From NCBI RefSeq assembly GCF_026341035.1, contig NZ_JAPEOQ010000001.1, forward strand, positions 3,348,001-3,412,000: a stretch of 64,000 nt of DNA. The letters are read 5' to 3'. This document shows positions 16,774 to 29,860 of this stretch, in pieces (position 1 is the first letter of the stretch; each line of letters begins with the position of its first letter). The notes below the pieces were generated by a model. The model had not been told where the DNA came from, did not search any database, and saw only the letters and a list, made by a program, of their open reading frames with translations. Both the position numbers and the translations under genes were made by a program. The DNA is from Streptomyces sp. NBC_01016. GTDB taxonomy: Bacteria; Actinomycetota; Actinomycetes; Streptomycetales; Streptomycetaceae.

Positions 16774-17931
16774 TCAGCGGACGCTCTCCTCGGCCGCCCG
16801 CGCCACCGCCGCGACGAGTCGCTGGTTCTCCGGTGCCGGGCAGCCCGGGAAGGCGAAGCGGCGGCGGGTGTAGCCGTAGGCCAGGCCGGTGCGCGGGTCC
16901 GCGAGCGCCTCGGAGCCCGCGGCCCCGGCATGGCCGAACGCGGTGGCCCCCAAGGCCGGGTAGCGCACCCCCTCCGTCTCGAAACCGAGCGTGAAGTGGT
17001 CCGGATCGCCCGTCACCGCGTCGGTACCCGTCCAGCGGCGCTCCGTGAACTCCGCGATCGTCTCCGGCTTCAGCAGCGCCGGCGCCCCGTCGACCCCGCT
17101 GAGCGCCGCCGCGTACAGCCGGGCGAGGCCCCGCGCGGTGCCCACGCCGCCACCGGAGGCGGGCCCGAGGGCGCGCACCGTACGGGAGTTGGCGTAGTCG
17201 ATGATGGCGAAGGACGGGTCGGCGGCCCGGTTGAACGCGATGGGGAGGAGGCCCTCGGGCGAGGGCCGGTTCGCGTCCAGGAGTGCCTGTTGCTCAGGCG
17301 TCGGCGCCATCGGCCGCGTCGGCTGGAGCCGCGCCTCCTCGGCCTCCGGGAGCCCCAGCCACAGGTCGAGGCCGTGCGGCGCCCGGATCCGCTCCTCGTA
17401 GACCTCCTGGAGCGTGCGGCCCGTCGCCCTGCGCACCACCTCGCCCGTCAGGGCCCCGATGGTCAGCGCGTGATAGCCGTACGCCGTCCCCGGCTCCCAG
17501 AACGGCCGCTGCCCGGCGAGACGGGCGGCGACGACACGGTCGTCCGCCAGCTCCTCCAGCGTGAACCCGCCGTCGACACCGATCAGGCCCGAACGGTGCG
17601 CGATCAGCTCGCGCAGCGTCAGCCGCTCCTTGCCTCCACCCACGAACTCGGGCCAGTAGGACACCACTTGGCGATCCAAATCGAGCACGCCCTCCTGCAC
17701 GAGCAGCGCGACCACCAGATGTGCGGCGCCCTTGCTGTTGGAGTAGACGGGCAGCAGCGTCGACCCGTCGATGTCGTCGCCGGCCCACAGATCGACGACG
17801 GGCCGCCCCTGGACGTACGCCGCCAGCTGCGCGCCCGGCTCGGCCGTCTCCTCGGCGACCGCCGCGGCGAACTCCTCACGGACCTCCTCGAAGCCGTCCG
17901 CGACGCTTCCGTACACCTCGATGCCGCTCAT
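16774..17931 (-). CDS. Serine hydrolase of the class C beta-lactamase/esterase fold
   Basis: 385 aa, no signal peptide. The SxxK motif is S64-N-S-K67 in LPVYSNSKGAAHLVV; YGYHALTIGAL supplies the Tyr motif, and FGHAGAAGSEAL replaces the KTG motif with HAG, typical of EstB-type esterases rather than true beta-lactamases. Probably a cytoplasmic ester or amide hydrolase; substrate unknown. Its 3' end lies 9 bases from the convergent acetylesterase stop with no clear hairpin between them. Start ATG with AGGGGG upstream. Confidence 0.88.
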   Translation of the reverse strand: MSGIEVYGSVADGFEEVREEFAAAVAEETAEPGAQLAAYVQGRPVVDLWAGDDIDGSTLLPVYSNSKGAAHLVVALLVQEGVLDLDRQVVSYWPEFVGGGKERLTLRELIAHRSGLIGVDGGFTLEELADDRVVAARLAGQRPFWEPGTAYGYHALTIGALTGEVVRRATGRTLQEVYEERIRAPHGLDLWLGLPEAEEARLQPTRPMAPTPEQQALLDANRPSPEGLLPIAFNRAADPSFAIIDYANSRTVRALGPASGGGVGTARGLARLYAAALSGVDGAPALLKPETIAEFTERRWTGTDAVTGDPDHFTLGFETEGVRYPALGATAFGHAGAAGSEALADPRTGLAYGYTRRRFAFPGCPAPENQRLVAAVARAAEESVR

Positions 17932-18024
17932 TCTGCCGACCCCCTGTGCGAGTTGACCGCCCGTATACGTACGAGGTGATCGAACCGGGGGTCCGCCACG
18001 GGTATTCCCGCACGGCTGCCTGTC

Positions 18025-18122
18025 TGGTTTTGGAGCGAGTGCTACATAACGTGTTAGCGTCCTGCGGTGAGGGCGCGGCGGACTGTCGCCGCGCTAGTTA
18101 TGAAGCGCACGCTCCAAAACCA
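18025..18122. promoter_or_regulatory. Large nested inverted repeat, operator region of the MFS/TetR pair
   Basis: Arms of 26 bases at 18025-18050 and 18097-18122 pair with three mismatches (outer ends TGGTTTTGGAGCG / CGCTCCAAAACCA). Inside them is a perfect 8-bp hairpin, GCGCGGCG (18073-18080) / CGCCGCGC (18087-18094). The outer arms share TTTTGGAG with the palindrome before tetR at 19340-19364, so the TetR protein probably binds both. TTGGAG at 18030-18035 and TAGCGT at 18055-18060 could be the -35 and -10 of the MFS gene, so binding would block it. Confidence 0.65.
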
Positions 18123-18181
18123 TCGGAGCGAGAAGTGGACGGGGCGCGCGCTCGAGAACGACAGGGAAAGGAAGGGAACCC

Positions 18182-19369
18182 ATGCCACTCGCCGTCTACG
18201 TCCTGGGGCTCGGCATCTTCACGCAGGGCACGTCCGAGTTCATGCTCTCCGGGCTGCTCCCGGACATGGCCGCCGACCTGGGCGTATCGATCCCCGACGC
18301 GGGGCTGCTCATCTCGGCCTTCGCGCTCGGCATGGTCGTCGGCGCGCCGCTGCTCGCCGTGGCGACGCTGCGCCTGCCGCGCCGCGCCACGCTCGTCGGG
18401 CTCCAGGTGGTGTTCGTGGCGGCGCACGTCGTCGGCGCGCTTGCCCCCGGCTACGGGCTGCTGTTCGCGACCCGGGTGATCGGCGCCCTCGCGTACGCCG
18501 GGTTCTGGGCCGTCGCCGTGGCCACCGCCGTCGCCCTGGTGCCCGCGAGCGCGAAGAGCCGTGCGGTCGCCGTGGTCGCGGGCGGTCTCACCCTCGCCAC
18601 GATCGTGGGCGTCCCCGCCGGAACCGTCCTGAGTCAGCACGCCAGTTGGCGCGCCGCGTTCTGGGCGGTGGCCGCGGCGACCGTGGTCAGTGCGGTCAGC
18701 ACGCTCCTCGCGCTGCCGACCGACCGCACCGCGAAGGGCGCGGAGGCGCCCCGCTCGGTCCGGGCGGAGCTGCGCGGCATGGCCCGCCCCGCCCTCTGGC
18801 TCTCCTACGCCATCACCGCCTTCACCTTCGGCGCGGTCATCGTGACCTTCAGCTATCTGGCGTCGCTGCTCACCGATGTCACGGGGATCCGCGACGCCTG
18901 GGTGCCCGTGCTGCTCGCGCTCTTCGGTGCGGGCGGACTGCTCGGTCTCGTCATCGGCGGCCGCACCGCGCAGGTCGCCCCGCTGGCCACGCTCGGGTGG
19001 GGGCTCGGGGCCCTCGCCGTGATCTCGGGGCTGCTCGCGGTGGCCGCGCACACGGCGGTCGTGGTCGTCGTCCTCGTCTTCGCGCTCGGCGTGGCCGGAT
19101 ACGTCACCAACCCTGCTCTCCAGTCCCGCGTGTTCACGCTCGCGCCCGCCGCGCCCACCCTCGTCGGCGCCACCAACACGGCCGCGTTCAACGTCGGCAA
19201 CACCCTCGCCCCGCTCCTCGGCGGGCTCGCGATCGACGCGGGCCTCGGGTACGCGTCCGTGGCGTGGGTGGGAGCGGCGCTCGCGGCGGTGGGTCTGGTG
19301 GGCGTGCTGTGGGCAGTCCGCCTGGAGCGTCGAGCCGAGAGTTTTGTACCGGTACTCCAAAACTCGTAG
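18182..19369 (+). CDS. MFS drug-efflux transporter (Cmx/CmlR-like)
   Basis: 395 aa, twelve hydrophobic segments, no long loops. The N-terminus MPLAVYVLGLGIFTQGTSEFMLSGLLPDMAADLGVS and the following ALGMVVGAPLLA are the signature of the Cmx/CmlR chloramphenicol-efflux group of proton-drug antiporters (DHA1). A strong site, AAGGAAGGG, precedes the ATG. A TetR gene starts 9 bases downstream, and shared operator-like repeats flank both, which fits inducible efflux. Chloramphenicol itself as substrate is only a family-based guess. Confidence 0.9.
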   Translation: MPLAVYVLGLGIFTQGTSEFMLSGLLPDMAADLGVSIPDAGLLISAFALGMVVGAPLLAVATLRLPRRATLVGLQVVFVAAHVVGALAPGYGLLFATRVIGALAYAGFWAVAVATAVALVPASAKSRAVAVVAGGLTLATIVGVPAGTVLSQHASWRAAFWAVAAATVVSAVSTLLALPTDRTAKGAEAPRSVRAELRGMARPALWLSYAITAFTFGAVIVTFSYLASLLTDVTGIRDAWVPVLLALFGAGGLLGLVIGGRTAQVAPLATLGWGLGALAVISGLLAVAAHTAVVVVVLVFALGVAGYVTNPALQSRVFTLAPAAPTLVGATNTAAFNVGNTLAPLLGGLAIDAGLGYASVAWVGAALAAVGLVGVLWAVRLERRAESFVPVLQNS

Positions 19370-19378
19370 TCTTGCGGT
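19340..19378 (+). promoter_or_regulatory. tetR promoter with overlapping operator palindrome
   Basis: AGTTTTG and CAAAACT (19340-19346 / 19358-19364) are perfect 7-bp arms around an 11-base spacer that contains the palindrome GTACCGGTAC. TTGTAC (19344-19349) and TAGTCT (19367-19372) are spaced 17 bases apart as -35 and -10, and TAGTCT ends 6 bases before the ATG, so the tetR message is probably leaderless. The operator lies in the 3' end of the MFS gene and covers the promoter: autorepression is likely. Confidence 0.65.
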
Positions 19379-19999
19379 ATGGCGAGGCCACGGCAGTTCG
19401 ACGAGGAGCGGGTCATCGGCGCGGCGATGGACACGTTCTGGCGGCACGGGTACGAGGGGACGTCCACGCGCGACCTGTGCGACAGCACCGGCCTCGGCCC
19501 CTCCAGCCTCTACAACACCTTCGGCGGCAAGCGGCAGTTGTACCTGCGCGCCCTGGAGCGCTACCACGACACCGCCACCGCCGAGCAGATGGAGATCCTC
19601 GCCGGGCCCGGTCCGGCGGGCCGACGGCTGCGCGCCCTGATGGTGCACGCCGTCGACACCGACCTCGCCGCCGCGGAGGCGGACCCGCACGGCTGCTTCG
19701 CGATCAACGCCGCGATCGAGGCGGCGGCGCACGACCCCGACGTCAAGCAGGTGGTGCGCCGCACCTTCGACCGGGTCGAGGGCGCGATCCGGACGGTCGT
19801 CGCGGCGGGGCAGGGCGCGGGCGAGTTCCGCACGGACATCGACACGCGCACCCTGGCCCGCCAGGTGCAGAGCGCGTACTACGGCCTACGGGTGCTGAGC
19901 CGGGCCCAGGACCGCCGCACCCTCCTGTCGACGATCCGGGCCACGCTGACCACGCTGAGCGCGCCCCCGGAGCGGGCCGGGGCTACGGCCGCACCGTGA
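19379..19999 (+). CDS. TetR-family repressor
   Basis: 206 aa. The N-terminal DNA-binding domain is FDEERVIGAAMDTFWRHGYEGTSTRDLCDSTGLGPSSLYNTFGGKRQLYLRAL, with the usual helix 3 pattern. The C-terminal ligand domain resembles the YcdC/TetR_C_16-type group (HGCFAINAAIEAAAHDPDVKQVV). It follows the MFS gene and has its own promoter with a palindromic operator whose arms match those in front of the MFS gene. Predicted to repress both and to release them when it binds the exported drug. Its 3' end overlaps the 3' end of the next gene by 17 bases. Confidence 0.9.
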   Translation: MARPRQFDEERVIGAAMDTFWRHGYEGTSTRDLCDSTGLGPSSLYNTFGGKRQLYLRALERYHDTATAEQMEILAGPGPAGRRLRALMVHAVDTDLAAAEADPHGCFAINAAIEAAAHDPDVKQVVRRTFDRVEGAIRTVVAAGQGAGEFRTDIDTRTLARQVQSAYYGLRVLSRAQDRRTLLSTIRATLTTLSAPPERAGATAAP

Positions 20000-20732
20000 G
20001 CACGAGCTTCCCGGTCACCCGCCCCGTGTCACCCTCCGCGTGCGCCTTGGCGGCCTCGGCCAGCGGATACGTGTCCGCCACGTGCACCTTGAGCTTGCCC
20101 GACTCGACGAGTTCGGTGACGGCCCGCATCCCCGCCTGATCGTGCTCGACGAGCATGTCCGTCGCCCGCACCCCCAGCTCGGCGGCGCGCGCCGCGACGT
20201 CCCCGAACTGGCCCGGCAGCAGCGAGACGAGAATGCCGCCCGGCTTCAGCACGTCCAGGGAGCGCAGCCGGTCCTCGCCGCCCAGGGTGTCGAGCACGAT
20301 GTCGACCAGGGCCTGCCAGGCGGTGAGCCCGACGAGCGGCAGCGCGCCCGCCTCGACATGGCTCAGCCCCGCGGGCTTCGGCACGAAGGCGCGGGCGGGC
20401 CCGGCCACGTACTCGGCGTGCGAACCGGCCCCGTACGGATACGGCAGCATGCCGAGCACCTCGTCGCCCGGCTTGAACAGGGCGACGCCGAGACCCACGG
20501 CCTCGACGACCCCGGACACGTCCCAGCCGAGCACGAACGGCGGCTCGCCCAGGAAGAGCCCGGAGCTGCGGTGCTTGTAGTCGGTGGGGTTGAGGCCCGC
20601 CGCGTGCACGGCGACCACGATCTGCCCGATGCCCGGCTTCGGGCGCGGAACCTCGACTTCCTGGAGCACCTCGGGCGCCCCGAGGGTGTCCTGGCTGATG
20701 GCCTTCATGGTGGTGGTGTTCTCGTCGCTCAT
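19983..20732 (-). pseudogene. Quinone-oxidoreductase-like gene with in-frame loss of the nucleotide-binding core
   Basis: 249 aa, against about 305-320 for zinc-free medium-chain dehydrogenases. The N-terminal GroES-like domain is complete (VVAVHAAGLNPTDYKHRSSG, FVLGWDVSGVVEAVG, GALPLVGLTAWQAL). The text then jumps from LTAWQALVD directly to IVLDTLGGEDRLRSLDVLKPGG, so the ~60 residues that normally hold the NADPH motif (AxxGGVG) and its neighbours are missing without a frameshift. The join falls on GTCGAC (20301-20306), which could be a recombination repeat (V-D at one side, V-D-I-V-L-D at the other). It is unlikely to bind NADPH, so it is either dead or altered. Divergent from the GlxA-type regulator. 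Confidence 0.7.
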
Positions 20733-20790
20733 GAATCCAGCCTGCGCCACGGAAGCGGAACCGGACAATGGCAAGATGGTCATCCAGCGA

Positions 20791-20802
20791 TAGAATCGTG
20801 CC
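20791..20802 (+). promoter_or_regulatory. Leaderless -10 box for GlxA-type regulator
   Basis: TAGAAT (20791-20796) ends 6 bases before the ATG at 20803, and no ribosome site is present. The 70-base gap to the divergent oxidoreductase-like gene carries both promoters. Confidence 0.5.
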
Positions 20803-21804
20803 ATGACTGGATTGGGTGCCGAATCTCCCCTCGCCCGGCACGAGGGCCCGCCCCACCGCGTGGTCGTGCTCGCGCTCGACGGGGTCTACCCCTTCGAGCT
20901 CGGCATCCCGAAGCGGGTCTTCGGCTCGGCGGGCGACGCCTACGAGGTCGTGACCTGCGCCGCGACATCGACCCGCACCGTACGCACGGACGCCGACTTC
21001 ACGATCACCGTCGCGCACGGCCCGGAGGCCCTGGAGACCGCGGACACCGTGATCGTCCCGCCGTACGACATGTCCCGCATCGCGGAGCCGCTGCCCGCCG
21101 CCGAACGGGCCGCGCTCGCCCGGATCCGGCCCGGCGCCCGTACCGTCTCCATCTGCACGGGCGCGTTCGCGCTGGCCGAGGCCGGGATGCTCGACGGTCG
21201 GCGCGCCACCACGCACTGGTCGCTCGCGGACCGCTTCCGCCGGATGTTCCCGTACGTCGCCCTGGACCCGGACGTGCTGTTCGTCGAGGACGGCGACGTA
21301 CTGACGTCCGCGGGCGCGGCCTCCGGCCTCGACGTCTGCCTGCACCTGGTGCGCTCCGACCACGGCAGCGCCCTCGCCAACTTCGTGGCCAAGTGCTGCG
21401 TCGTCCCGCCGTGGCGCGAGGGCGGCCAGGCCCAGTACATCGAGCAGCCCGTCCCCGACGAGGGCGAGACCGGCACCGCGCCCGCCCGCGCCTGGGCCCT
21501 GGAGCGGCTCGACCGGCCGCTCGCCCTGCGGGAGCTGGCCGCGCACGCCCGGATGAGCCCGCGCACGTTCGCCCGCCGCTTCCAGGAGGAGACCGGCACG
21601 AGCCCCGGCCGCTGGCTGATCCTGCAGCGCGTGCACCGCGCCCGCCATCTCCTGGAATCCACGGACCTCCCGGTGGACCGCATCGCGGCGGAGGTCGGCT
21701 TCGCCACCGGCACGTCCCTGCGCCAGCACCTGCACGCCACCATCGGGGTCACCCCGCAGGCGTACCGCCGCACGTTCCGGGCGGGGCCGGTGGGGGCGAC
21801 GTGA
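20803..21804 (+). CDS. GlxA-family transcriptional regulator (DJ-1/PfpI plus AraC domains)
   Basis: 333 aa. Residues ~15-200 form a DJ-1/PfpI domain (VVVLALDGVYPFELGIPKRVFG, VIVPPYD, SICTGAFALAEAGMLDGRRATTHW); the Cys in SICTG is at the nucleophile elbow. The C-terminal ~110 residues are an AraC DNA-binding domain (LRELAAHARMSPRTFARRFQEETGTSPGRWL and DRIAAEVGFATGTSLRQHLHATIGVTPQAYR). It stands divergent from the truncated oxidoreductase gene, its probable target. Transcription ends at the strong hairpin at 21835-21887. Confidence 0.9.
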   Translation: MTGLGAESPLARHEGPPHRVVVLALDGVYPFELGIPKRVFGSAGDAYEVVTCAATSTRTVRTDADFTITVAHGPEALETADTVIVPPYDMSRIAEPLPAAERAALARIRPGARTVSICTGAFALAEAGMLDGRRATTHWSLADRFRRMFPYVALDPDVLFVEDGDVLTSAGAASGLDVCLHLVRSDHGSALANFVAKCCVVPPWREGGQAQYIEQPVPDEGETGTAPARAWALERLDRPLALRELAAHARMSPRTFARRFQEETGTSPGRWLILQRVHRARHLLESTDLPVDRIAAEVGFATGTSLRQHLHATIGVTPQAYRRTFRAGPVGAT

Positions 21805-21831
21805 GGGGCGCGACGCAAGGGGCGCGATGTG

Positions 21832-21890
21832 AGCGGGGACTGTGACGTCTGACTACGGAAATATCGTGGTCAGACGTCACAGTCCCCGGA
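21832..21890. terminator. Very strong bidirectional terminator hairpin
   Basis: GGGGACTGTGACGTCTGAC (21835-21853) pairs perfectly over 19 bp with 21869-21887. The loop can add a T-G pair and ACG/CGT, giving about 23 bp closed by a 7-base AT-rich loop. It lies between the convergent glxA-like and nadE genes. No U-tract follows, as is usual in Streptomyces. It shares the string ACGTCACAGTCC with the hairpin near 46218-46262. Confidence 0.85.
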
Positions 21891-21920
21891 GATCACGGGA
21901 CCGCCCTCCGGATCACGCGA

Positions 21921-23966
<2,046 letters not shown>

Positions 23967-24285
23967 CCGTCCATGATGTCAACCGGGCCGGGGCCGTGCG
24001 CGGCGGGGCCCCGGACGGCGGGGCTCCGGGGCGCGGGCGTCCGAGTTCGGAAGCGCGGGCGCCCGAATGCGGAGGCGCGGGCGCCCGGGTTCGGGATTTC
24101 GGACGTTTCGTGAACTGTTCTGTCGGGAGTCGGCCGGGAAGCGACGGTTCCCTGATCGTGGCGTGACCGTAGTGGTTCGGCAGGCTCCTCGTGCGGGGAG
24201 ACTTCTCCGCGATTCCCTTACGCAGTAGGGGAATTGTGGAAGCGTCTTCGTGGCGCGGGCGGAGGGCACGCGAACAGGGGGAAGC
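23967..24285. other. 319-base intergenic region before the EACC1-like gene
   Basis: Divergent gap between nadE and the EACC1/caspase unit. The left part has GGGGCTCCGG-type inverted repeats and the three 22-base tandem repeats (24031-24096). The right part (24100-24240) is less GC-rich, with TTCGTGAACTGTTCTG and TTACGCAGTAGGGGAA, and probably carries the promoter of the unit. No convincing gene. Confidence 0.55.
24031..24096. repeat. Three 22-base tandem repeats
   Basis: Units begin GCGCGGGCG(C/T)CCGA and end TCGGA at 24031-24052, 24053-24074 and 24075-24096, differing at a few positions. Each unit has an inverted GCGGGCGCCCG core that could form a small stem. They sit upstream of both nadE and the EACC1-like gene. 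Confidence 0.75.
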
Positions 24286-24717
24286 GTGGAGATCAGGTTC
24301 TCGGTACCGCAGGGCGTGGGGGACACGGGGGGAGAGGGCGGAGAGGGCGCCAAGGAACTCGCGTCGCTCCGGGACTGGCTGGAGGACGACGACGAGCTGC
24401 GCTCCGCGGGAGCGCGCGTCGAGAGCGCGTACGCGGACCGGCCCGGCGCGATGGGCGACGTACTCGAATGGGTCGGCGTCGCCTGCGGTGCGGCGTCCCT
24501 GGCGATCGACGTGACGCACAGCGTGCGCGCCTGGTGGCGCAGCCGCGGCCACGACGGGGAGATCACGTTCGTCGTGCGGGGCGAGGACGTCGACCGGATC
24601 CGCGGGCTGCTGCACGATGCCGGCCTGAGAGATGGCGACCGCGATGGCGAGAGCGACCGTGACGGCGACAGTGGCCGTAGTGGCGGCAGCGACCGTGACG
24701 GCGGAGCCTCCCGATGA
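24286..24717 (+). CDS. EACC1-like small protein partnered with a caspase-like peptidase
   Basis: 143 aa from the GTG at 24286, preceded by AGGGGGAA; an earlier in-frame GTG at 24250 lacks a ribosome site. Starts VEIRFSVPQG, continues with a WLEDDDELR segment, a short hydrophobic stretch (WVGVACGAASLAIDVTHSV) and a C-terminal strand (GEITFVVRGEDVDRIRGLLHDAG), then an RDG/SDRDG low-complexity tail. This pattern, the length and the overlap with a caspase-like gene match effector-associated constant component 1 (EACC1) of predicted NTP-dependent conflict systems. Family assignment is by pattern and context, not by search. The ATGA overlap (24714-24717) couples it to the peptidase. Confidence 0.65.
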   Translation: MEIRFSVPQGVGDTGGEGGEGAKELASLRDWLEDDDELRSAGARVESAYADRPGAMGDVLEWVGVACGAASLAIDVTHSVRAWWRSRGHDGEITFVVRGEDVDRIRGLLHDAGLRDGDRDGESDRDGDSGRSGGSDRDGGASR

Positions 24718-26786
24718 CGCAGGCCGAGGGCCCCGCGAGAAACGGGGCGCGCCGCACGGACCCGGGGAGCGCAGACCCGCAGCGCATCGGCCCGCAACGC
24801 GGGGACCCGCAGCGCGTCGGTGCGCGGCGCGTCGACCCGGAGAAGTCGGCCTGCCTGCTGATCGGGGTCAACGACTACCGGCACGACACGATGGAGCGCC
24901 TCGACAGCGTCGAGCACAACCTGCGGCGACTGCGGGACGTGCTGACCGACCCGGACATCGGCGGCTTCCCCGACGAGCGCGTCCAGGTCCTGCCCAATCC
25001 CGTCGCGGCCCGCGACGTGACCGTGGCGATCGAGGTCGCGGGCCGGCTCGCCGCCGAGGACACGCTCATCGTCTACTACGCGGGCCACGGCGTGCGCGAG
25101 GGCGAGGACAACCGGCTGTTCCTGACGCTGCCCGGCACGGAGCGGGGCCAGCCGGAGACCTGCGTCGACACCATGTACGTACGCAAGGCCATCAACCGGT
25201 CGCCCGCTCCCCGGACCGTGCTCATCCTGGACTGCTGCTACAGCGCCCAGTGGGCCAGGGACAGCCGGATGTCCGGGGGAGAGAGCGGCGCCGACCTCGC
25301 TGCGCGCTCCGTCCGCGACCTCAAGGGCCTCTACCTGATGGCCTCTTCGCCGCACAACCGCGCCTCGCACGCGCCCGACCCGGACCGCTGCTCGGTCTTC
25401 ACCGGCGCCCTCGTCGACGTGCTCGAACAGGGCGACCCGGACCCCGGCGCGGGCGAGACGGTCACCCTGAAGGACATCTACCAGCGGGTGCGGACGCGCG
25501 TCGAGGAGTGGGTGGCCGAGCAGGACCGCAGCGACGCGGCGGCCCCGCTGTGCACGGACGAGAACGGGCTGGGGGAGTACGCCTTCGTCCGCAACGCCGC
25601 CCGCCGCCCCGTCCAGGCCCCACCCCCGGCACCGGTACCGCCGCCGAAGCGGGGCCGCATCGCCATAGGCGTCGCGATCGGCCTGGTTCTCGGTCTCACC
25701 GCAGGACTCGGCATCCCCTACCTCCAGGACCGGCTGGACGAACCGCCTCCCAAGCCCCACAAAGAGGCGCGCGGCCCCTGTTCCGCGCGTGCGGCCCTGC
25801 TCGACCACTCCGACGCGCTCGACAAGACGGAGGTCGACAACGAGCCGGTGGCGGGCCTGTCCGGACTCGCGTACGCGCCGGACGAGTCGAGGCTGGCGTA
25901 CGCGGTGGCCGACAACGACGCCGTGCGGATCTTCCCGATCAGGTTCGGCTCGCCCGACGCACTGGCACCGGTGGCCCAGCGGGCGCGCACCCTGCGCGCG
26001 GCCGGGGGCGGCCCGCTGAGCGGCTGGTTCGACGCCGAGGCCGTCGCCGTGGAGAAGGACGGCGGCACGGCGCTCGTGGCGGGCGAGACCGAACCCACCA
26101 TCCGCCGGTTCGACCTGCGCACGGGCCGCCAGAAGGGGGAACCGCTGCCGATCCCCGAGGTCTTCGAGATCTACCCGAAGGGCGCCGCGACGGCGGGCCG
26201 CACCATCGAGGCCATGGCCCTGTCGCCGAGCGACAAGTACCTGTTCGTGGCGGTGGAGGCCCCGCTCGCCGGGGACGGCGACGAACGCGGCCGCAACCTC
26301 ATGCGCATCCAGCGCTACGAGCGGCGCGCCGACGGCACCTTCGAACCCGACGCCCAGTTCGCCTACCGCGGCGACGAGGGCCTCGGCCTCGCCGACCTCG
26401 TGGCGGTCTCCGACACCAGGCTGCTCGCCCTGGAACGGCAGTACGTGGCCGGGCTCGGGAACTCGGTGCACGTCAAGGACCTCTCGCTGGCCGAGGCCCA
26501 GGACGTGACCGACAAGAAGCAGCTCTACAGGGCGCCCGCCGACGTCTTCATCGCAGGCCGCGCCCTCTTCGACCTGGCCCGCTGCCCCGAAGGCAGCCCC
26601 GGAGAGGTAAGCGGCGCCGGGAACCCCCAGTCGAACGAGCTCCTGGACAACGTGGAGGGCATGACCCTCGGCGACTCCATCAAGAGCGGACGGTACAAGG
26701 GCCGCAGACACCTGCTCCTCGTCTCGGACGACAACCGCAACAAGGCGCAGACGACGCGGCTCTACTCCTTCGCGGTGAGACTCTGA
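24714..26786 (+). CDS. Caspase-like peptidase fused through a membrane helix to a phytase-like domain
   Basis: 690 aa. Residues 45-290 are a caspase (C14) fold: first strand ACLLIGVNDY, catalytic His125 in YYAGHGVREGEDN, catalytic Cys175 in VLILDCCYSAQ. A proline-rich linker (301-312) precedes one membrane helix (about 315-336), then a proline/charged stretch and a phytase-like (esterase-like) beta-propeller, 365-690 (AGLSGLAYAPDESRLAYAVADN, GWFDAEAVAV, TIEAMALSPSDKYLFVAVEAPL). The N-terminal 44 residues are repetitive (DPQRIG/DPQRVG). Predicted orientation puts the peptidase in the cytoplasm and the propeller outside. Coupled to the EACC1-like gene. Likely an effector activated by a signal sensed by the propeller or the partner; the target is unknown. 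Confidence 0.85.
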   Translation: MTQAEGPARNGARRTDPGSADPQRIGPQRGDPQRVGARRVDPEKSACLLIGVNDYRHDTMERLDSVEHNLRRLRDVLTDPDIGGFPDERVQVLPNPVAARDVTVAIEVAGRLAAEDTLIVYYAGHGVREGEDNRLFLTLPGTERGQPETCVDTMYVRKAINRSPAPRTVLILDCCYSAQWARDSRMSGGESGADLAARSVRDLKGLYLMASSPHNRASHAPDPDRCSVFTGALVDVLEQGDPDPGAGETVTLKDIYQRVRTRVEEWVAEQDRSDAAAPLCTDENGLGEYAFVRNAARRPVQAPPPAPVPPPKRGRIAIGVAIGLVLGLTAGLGIPYLQDRLDEPPPKPHKEARGPCSARAALLDHSDALDKTEVDNEPVAGLSGLAYAPDESRLAYAVADNDAVRIFPIRFGSPDALAPVAQRARTLRAAGGGPLSGWFDAEAVAVEKDGGTALVAGETEPTIRRFDLRTGRQKGEPLPIPEVFEIYPKGAATAGRTIEAMALSPSDKYLFVAVEAPLAGDGDERGRNLMRIQRYERRADGTFEPDAQFAYRGDEGLGLADLVAVSDTRLLALERQYVAGLGNSVHVKDLSLAEAQDVTDKKQLYRAPADVFIAGRALFDLARCPEGSPGEVSGAGNPQSNELLDNVEGMTLGDSIKSGRYKGRRHLLLVSDDNRNKAQTTRLYSFAVRL

Positions 26787-26823
26787 CGCGGTGAGACTCT
26801 GATCCTTCGCGGTGAGACTCTGA
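26771..26823. repeat. 16-base unit in triplicate including a stop codon
   Basis: CGCGGTGAGACTCTGA at 26771-26786 (the gene end), 26787-26802 and 26808-26823; the first and third are both preceded by TCCTT. The caspase gene's last codons and stop have been duplicated downstream, out of frame with one another. Confidence 0.9.
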
Positions 26824-26918
26824 GCAGAGCGCGGGAATCTGGCGGCAACCTTCCCGCCCCCGGCGGCGACTTCCGTGCACGACGGCCGCTACGCCCCTGC
26901 CCCTAGGGCGGTCGTCAG

Positions 26919-26957
26919 GTCGGCCGGGGCAGCGATGGGACCGCCGCCCCGGCCGAC
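26919..26957. terminator. Bidirectional terminator hairpin between caspase-like gene and lacZ
   Basis: GTCGGCCGGGGC (26919-26930) and GCCCCGGCCGAC (26946-26957) pair perfectly over 12 bp around a 15-base loop. It lies between the convergent caspase-like and beta-galactosidase genes. Confidence 0.85.
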
Positions 26958-26971
26958 ACGGGGTGAGGGGG

Positions 26972-29860
<2,889 letters not shown>

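Noticed and set aside
16774..17931. Beta-lactamase resistance gene
   Set aside because: SxxK is present but there is no signal peptide and the KTG motif is replaced by HAG, pointing to an esterase-type hydrolase.
24031..24096. CRISPR array
   Set aside because: Units are contiguous with no spacers, only three copies, and no cas genes are present.
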